Source: AC-32 sp963772975
GTDB taxonomy: Bacteria > Actinomycetota > Thermoleophilia > Gaiellales > Gaiellaceae
Assembly: GCA_963772975.1 (NCBI GenBank)
Contig: CAVYZH010000010.1
Location: 124,001 to 188,000, forward strand
Direction of reading: 5' to 3'
Length of the DNA stretch: 64,000 nucleotides
The notes below the pieces were generated by a model. The model searched no databases, had not been told where the DNA came from, and saw only the letters and a list, made by a program, of their open reading frames with translations. The translations under genes and the position numbers were made by a program. This document shows, piece by piece, positions 60,405-64,000 of the stretch (its first letter is position 1; each line of letters starts with the position of its first letter).

Positions 60405-60836
60405 GTGCCGAAGCTTGCGCTCAGCGACGCGATCCAGGACTACCTGAAGGCGCTCTACCACCTCCAGACCGGGGAGGGCCGCGTCTCGGTGACAGCGCTG
60501 GCACGCGAGCAGAAGGTCTCGCCCGCCTCGGCCAGCGCGATGGTCAAGAAACTCGCCGCGCTGGAGCTCGTCGAGCACGCGCCCTACCGCGGCGTCCGCC
60601 TCACGCGTGCCGGCGAGAAGGTCGCCGTCGAGGTGATCCGGCACCATCGGCTGCTCGAGCTCTACCTCGCCGACACGCTCGGCCTCCACGTGGACGCCGT
60701 CCACGAGGAGGCCGACCGCCTGGAGCACGTGCTCTCGGAGGAGCTGGAGGCGAAGATCGACAGCGCCCTCGGCTATCCGACGCACGACCCGCACGGGGAC
60801 CCGATTCCCAACGCGAAGCTCCAGTGGCCGAAGTAG
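60405..60836 (+). CDS. DtxR/MntR-family metal-dependent regulator
   Basis: 143 residues: winged HTH (KLALSDAIQDYLKALYHLQ; VSVTALAREQKVSPASASAMVKKL) and dimerisation domain (VIRHHRLLELYLADTLGL; ALGYPTHDPHGDPIP). The C-terminal SH3-like domain of DtxR is absent, as in MntR. It would sense iron or manganese. GTG start. It is divergent from mqnD, and a role in controlling it is possible but not shown. Confidence 0.9.
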   Translation: MPKLALSDAIQDYLKALYHLQTGEGRVSVTALAREQKVSPASASAMVKKLAALELVEHAPYRGVRLTRAGEKVAVEVIRHHRLLELYLADTLGLHVDAVHEEADRLEHVLSEELEAKIDSALGYPTHDPHGDPIPNAKLQWPK

Positions 60837-61175
60837 CTACCTCCCGAAGAACCAGCGCTCGAGCGGGCCGAGCAGCTCCTCGCGTACGAACGGCTTGACC
60901 TTCGCCGCGCTGCCGTCCTGCTCGGAGACGACCGTGTCGTCCTCGAGCGCTTCGTTCGCCGCGACCAGCGCGTCGCTCAGCTCGAAGCCCTGGAAGATGT
61001 AGTCGTCGCGCCGGGCCTCGTCGCTGCGCCGGTGCTGCGGGTTGACCGCCCGACCGACCGCCCAGGTCGCCCCGGGCAGCCGCTCGATCCAGATCACGAT
61101 CCGCTCGGACTCGCCGCGGTCGTCGACGCCGTGCACCTCACGCTCGGCGAAGCGGGCGGCCGTCGGCTTTCTCAC
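60837..61175 (-). CDS. small conserved-looking protein, unknown
   Basis: 112 residues, soluble: RFAEREVHGVDDRGESERIVIWIERLPGATWAVGRAV, then YIFQGFELSDALVAANEALEDD and a basic WFFGR end. No family recognised. GTG start with TAGAGT 7 nt upstream. Ends exactly where the DtxR-type gene ends (convergent). Confidence 0.65.
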   Translation of the reverse strand: MRKPTAARFAEREVHGVDDRGESERIVIWIERLPGATWAVGRAVNPQHRRSDEARRDDYIFQGFELSDALVAANEALEDDTVVSEQDGSAAKVKPFVREELLGPLERWFFGR

Positions 61176-61182
61176 GGGCCGG

Positions 61183-61201
61183 ACTCTAACGGCGCTAGCA
61201 T
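61183..61201. promoter_or_regulatory. divergent leaderless promoters of two small genes
   Basis: TAGAGT on the minus strand (61183-61188) is 7 nt before GTG 61175; TAGCAT on the plus strand (61196-61201) is 7 nt before ATG 61209. Confidence 0.55.
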
Positions 61202-61208
61202 CGCGGCA

Positions 61209-61460
61209 ATGGGCAGGCTCGCGGACATCTTTCGCAACCCGTTTTCGTTCCTGTTCACCCGCTCGTCGCAGGAAGACCGGCTCGCCACCTACGTGATCCG
61301 CGAGCACCAGCGCGGGCGGGCGCTCGAGGACATCCTCGAGGACCCATACGTCCGCAACCGGGCGCAGCCGCAGGAGATCGCGCGCCTGCTCGACCGGCCC
61401 GAGGTGATCCGTGCCGTCGGCGAAGGCACGGTCGTTGCCGAGCAACAGAAACTGAGCTAG
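61209..61460 (+). CDS. small protein, unknown
   Basis: 83 residues. FRNPFSFLFTRSSQEDRLATYVIREHQRGRALEDILEDPYV is followed by RLLDRPEVIRAVGEGTVV. Mostly helical, soluble, no recognised family. ATG start with a leaderless -10 box 7 nt upstream. Its 3' end overlaps the ornithine cyclodeaminase-like gene by four bases. Confidence 0.65.
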   Translation: MGRLADIFRNPFSFLFTRSSQEDRLATYVIREHQRGRALEDILEDPYVRNRAQPQEIARLLDRPEVIRAVGEGTVVAEQQKLS

Positions 61461-62386
61461 AGCCTCCGCCCGATGCCGCGCTCGCGGGCTCGCTCGAGCG
61501 CGACGGCGCCGATGGCGACGTCCCACGCGGCGATCCCGTTCGACTTGAAGACCACGATGTCGTCGTCCGCCTGCCGCCCGGATAGCTCACCGGCGACGAC
61601 CTCCTGCAGCTCGTGCACCTCGAGCCAGTCGAGCAGGCCCGCCTCGACGGGCTCGATCAGGTCGCCCGACTCGCGCTTGGCGTCCTCGATCGAGTCGCAG
61701 CAGACGAAGGCCGCGCGCTCGAGCACGACGTTGTCGAGCTCGCGCCGGCGCGGGTCGTTCGCGCCGACCGCGCAGACGAGCGCTCCCGGCCGCAGCCACT
61801 CGCCACGCAGCACGGGGTCGCGCGAGGTGGTGACCGTCACGACGACGTCCTGCGAGGCCGGGTCGCGGTGGCTCTCGCCCTGCTCGGCGCCGACCTCCTG
61901 GCAGAACTCCGCCAGCCGCTCCTCGCTGCGGCAGTATGCGACGACGGTCTCGATCGTCGGCACCGCCTCGCGGATCGCGGCCACCTGGCTGCGCGCCTGC
62001 CAGCCGCAGCCGATCACGCCCAGCGTCGAAGCGCCCTCGCGAGCGAGATGCTTCGCGGCGACGCCGCTGGCCGCGCCGGTGCGCAGCTGGCCGAGCTTGT
62101 CCGCCTCGATCACCGCCACGTTCTCCTGCGTCGTGGTCTCGAACAGCAGCACGACGAAGTTCGCATCTTCATGCCCGGCGGCGTAGGTCTTCAGGCCGGC
62201 GAGACCGAGCTCACGGTCGACCGCCCACATCACCGCGAGGAAGCCTCCCTCCCAGCGCGTCCGCTGCCGCGGCACGTTCTCGATCTCGCCTGCAGCTAGG
62301 CGCCGGAAGCAGGCCTCGACGGCCTCGACGGCGTCGGCCGGGGTCAGCAGCTCCGTGACCTCCGCTTCGGTCAGGTAGAGCGGCAC
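61457..62386 (-). CDS. ornithine cyclodeaminase/mu-crystallin family protein
   Basis: 309 residues. TPADAVEAVEACFRRLAAGE begins the family fold; RTGAASGVAAKHLAREGA and GVIGCGWQARSQVAAIREA form the NAD-binding core, and AVGANDPRRRELD follows. Family members make proline from ornithine, reduce ketimines or dehydrogenate alanine; the substrate is open. GTG start, TAGCCT 6 nt upstream. Confidence 0.88.
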   Translation of the reverse strand: MPLYLTEAEVTELLTPADAVEAVEACFRRLAAGEIENVPRQRTRWEGGFLAVMWAVDRELGLAGLKTYAAGHEDANFVVLLFETTTQENVAVIEADKLGQLRTGAASGVAAKHLAREGASTLGVIGCGWQARSQVAAIREAVPTIETVVAYCRSEERLAEFCQEVGAEQGESHRDPASQDVVVTVTTSRDPVLRGEWLRPGALVCAVGANDPRRRELDNVVLERAAFVCCDSIEDAKRESGDLIEPVEAGLLDWLEVHELQEVVAGELSGRQADDDIVVFKSNGIAAWDVAIGAVALERARERGIGRRL

Positions 62387-62412
62387 AGCGCGAGGCTACT
62401 AGCGCCGTTCCT

Positions 62413-63591
62413 CTAGCTGTGCGCCCAGGTGACGAGCGCTGCACCTGCGGCGAGGACGGAACCGCCAACGGCGAGCAGCCACACCAGCGGGCCGCCGCCC
62501 GAGGACGAGCTCGTCGACCCGGCGACGGCATGCGGCGCCACCGCGGTCTCGTAGACGTAGACCGTGCGGTTCCGGCCGAGCTGGTCTGGGTTCGAGAGGA
62601 AGCCCTGGAACTGATCCGAGCGGACGAGCTCCATCCGCGTTTCGATCAGGCGCTCGAGCAGCGCGTCAGCCGGCTGCGGAGCCCGCGTGACGGCCGTGCT
62701 CCAGGTGGCCGCGCCGCCCGGCGGCGTGAGCCCGCGCACGACGGCGTCGGGCCGCGCCTCGAGGCTGAGCTTCGGCTCGCCGCCGCCGGTGACCTCGATT
62801 CGGCGCGTGAGCGGCTGCCGATCGCCGAGCACGAACGAGAAACGAACAGTGCGCCCGTCCAGCGTGCCGCCGCCGACGGCCGAGGGCTCCGACGGAAAAT
62901 GCAACCGGCCCTCGACACGCAGCGGCGCCGAGATCCGCGCCTGCCGGGGACGCTGCGAGATCGCCCCGCTGATCGTGACGTAGGCGGGCCGCAGGCGTCG
63001 ATGCGCCAGCGAGTCCTGCCGCGTGCGGTCGAGCAGCACGGCCAGCTCCTTCGGCAAGCCGGTGCCCTGGAACACGACCTCGGAGGTGGTCGTCGCGTTG
63101 GTCACCGCCAGCTCGTAGCGGTCGCCCTGGCGGCTCGACTCGAGGCGCAGCGGCAGGTACGGACGCACCGGCCCCGGGTGCAGCTTGGCGTCCGAGACGA
63201 GCAGCCTCCGCTTCGACGAGAACCCCGACCAGAGGATCTGCCCGCGCCGCTGCCCGGGCTGGGACTCGGAGCCCGGCCCCGTGCGCACGTCGAGCACCGG
63301 CGCACTGACGACGATCAGGTAGTCGCCGGTGCCCGTCAGCTGCAGCCGCTCCAGGGCCCGCACCGAGACGACGCGGCCGCGCTCGTCGACCCCGCTGCGC
63401 ACTCGCTGGTCGGTGCTCGAGTGGATCTTGGATGTCAGCGTCGCCCAGGGCGGAGCGCCACCGGTGACGAGCGGCGGGCTCGGCGTCGGGTAGGGCGTCG
63501 GGCCGGGCAGGAGCACCTGCTGGACGTCGGCGAGCGCTGCGGCCGGCGCCAGCAGCGCCGCGAAGGCGGCCGCCGGCAGCAGACGCCTCAT
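62413..63591 (-). CDS. exported protein with C-terminal membrane anchor, unknown
   Basis: 392 residues. Signal peptide (RRLLPAAAFAALLAPAAALA), a proline-rich stretch, a beta-rich extracellular body without a recognised domain, a Ser/Gly-rich linker and one C-terminal helix (PLVWLLAVGGSVLAAGAALVTWAHS). This suggests a surface protein tethered by its C-terminus. It overlaps the upstream substrate-binding-protein gene by four bases and may be its partner. Confidence 0.7.
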   Translation of the reverse strand: MRRLLPAAAFAALLAPAAALADVQQVLLPGPTPYPTPSPPLVTGGAPPWATLTSKIHSSTDQRVRSGVDERGRVVSVRALERLQLTGTGDYLIVVSAPVLDVRTGPGSESQPGQRRGQILWSGFSSKRRLLVSDAKLHPGPVRPYLPLRLESSRQGDRYELAVTNATTTSEVVFQGTGLPKELAVLLDRTRQDSLAHRRLRPAYVTISGAISQRPRQARISAPLRVEGRLHFPSEPSAVGGGTLDGRTVRFSFVLGDRQPLTRRIEVTGGGEPKLSLEARPDAVVRGLTPPGGAATWSTAVTRAPQPADALLERLIETRMELVRSDQFQGFLSNPDQLGRNRTVYVYETAVAPHAVAGSTSSSSGGGPLVWLLAVGGSVLAAGAALVTWAHS

Positions 63592-64000
63592 TGCGAGCGG
63601 GTCTGCGGGATCAGCGGCAGCGTCGCCGAGAGCGGATCGTCCTGGACGGGCTGGTAGGTCATGTCGTGGAAGCGGGCAAAGTAGACGTCGTCGTCCACGA
63701 CGCCCTCGTGGTTGTGCTCGTTGAAGCCGCGCTCGTCGCCGTTCGCGCCCTGCGTCGTGACCTGGTCGAGCGCGGCGGTGATCTTGCCCGGCTCGATCGA
63801 GTCGGCGTGCGAAATCGCGGCCAGCAGCACGTGCACGAAGTCATACGAGTACATCGCGAACTCCGGCGGCTGCACAACCGCCTGGCCCTCGGAGTTCTTC
63901 ACGCCGACCGGGTCGGCGCCGTAGGTCGCCTCGTACTGCGACTGGAAGTTGACAAACGGGCCCGTGCCGACCTCGGCCGTGAGCCGACCGCCGGCGAAGG
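63588..64000 (-). CDS. ABC transporter substrate-binding protein, C-terminal part (runs off window)
   Basis: About 137 residues of the C-terminal end of a periplasmic-binding-protein type I domain: FVNFQSQYEATYG, then FAMYSYDFVHVLLAAISHADS and ALDQVTTQGANGDERGFNEHNHEG. This resembles branched-chain amino acid/urea-type binding proteins, which fit nitrogen scavenging. N-terminus, signal peptide and start are outside the window. Confidence 0.8.
   Translation of the reverse strand, partial: FAGGRLTAEVGTGPFVNFQSQYEATYGADPVGVKNSEGQAVVQPPEFAMYSYDFVHVLLAAISHADSIEPGKITAALDQVTTQGANGDERGFNEHNHEGVVDDDVYFARFHDMTYQPVQDDPLSATLPLIPQTRSQ

Overview
The window is a dense, high-GC bacterial chromosome segment with no rRNA, tRNA, CRISPR array, integrase or IS element that I can recognise. 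Gene content points to a high-GC actinobacterium, most plausibly of the Thermoleophilia (Gaiella/Solirubrobacter side). The signs are a menaquinol:cytochrome c reductase with split b6/subunit IV and fused cytochrome c, a Rieske protein with three membrane segments, futalosine-pathway menaquinone genes and many short-overlap operons. The lineage is inference; no marker gene was compared. Starts are of two kinds: SD-led genes, and more than twenty genes whose start codon lies 6-10 nt after a TANNNT -10 box, as in leaderless transcripts. Four genes can only be read full-length from a CTG start.

Layout. 1-5.1 kb: respiratory/menaquinone block (menG, ubiX, qcrC, qcrB, qcrA, ubiD). 5.1-7.5 kb: an adenylyl cyclase-ATPase-TPR regulator. 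7.5-12.4 kb: a small membrane protein and a tightly overlapping operon (AI-2E-type membrane protein, ABC ATPase, ABC permease, hemB, unknown). 12.5-20.7 kb: an M23-like protein, a YmdB-type phosphodiesterase, two GT87-like membrane proteins, GtrA, pcm, an AP-superfamily enzyme, a cysteine-less thioredoxin fold and a CHRD protein. 20.7-24.9 kb: 2-oxoacid dehydrogenase E1alpha/E1beta/E2 with a GNAT and a HIRAN protein in between. 24.9-29.9 kb: MoxR/DUF58/DUF4129 cluster and a lipid-kinase-like gene. 30-32 kb: a LuxR regulator and a cupin.

32-37 kb: phenylacetyl-CoA epoxidase genes with a PaaA-PaaB fusion, paaC and paaD. They diverge from a TetR regulator, and the intergenic region carries an exact match to the Thermus PaaR operator consensus. 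A frameshifted paaG-like gene follows on the opposite strand. Two more crotonases sit at 39-40.7 kb, a PaaJ/PcaF-type thiolase at 58 kb and an HtrA-like protease at 37 kb.

41-54.6 kb: an LLM/F420-reductase deletion scar, an EamA exporter, then a purine catabolic cluster. It has xanthine dehydrogenase (three subunits), a multiply frameshifted adenine deaminase, an 8-oxoguanine deaminase-type amidohydrolase, membrane urate oxidase PuuD with a C-terminal cytochrome c, HIU hydrolase, OHCU decarboxylase, a DUF3830 protein, an allantoate amidohydrolase-type M20 enzyme and an MFS transporter. No allantoinase is present. Electrons from urate oxidation would pass to cytochrome c, the same pool that the bc complex at the left end feeds.

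54.6-64 kb: cupin, aldehyde dehydrogenase, VOC protein, DUF885-like peptidase, thiolase, mqnD, a DtxR-type regulator, two small unknowns, an ornithine cyclodeaminase-family enzyme, an exported unknown and the start-less end of an ABC substrate-binding protein. The most unusual signals are the PaaAB fusion with its operator, the repeated use of CTG and leaderless starts, an approximately 85-bp element present twice, and a cluster of single-base insertions in the adenine deaminase gene.
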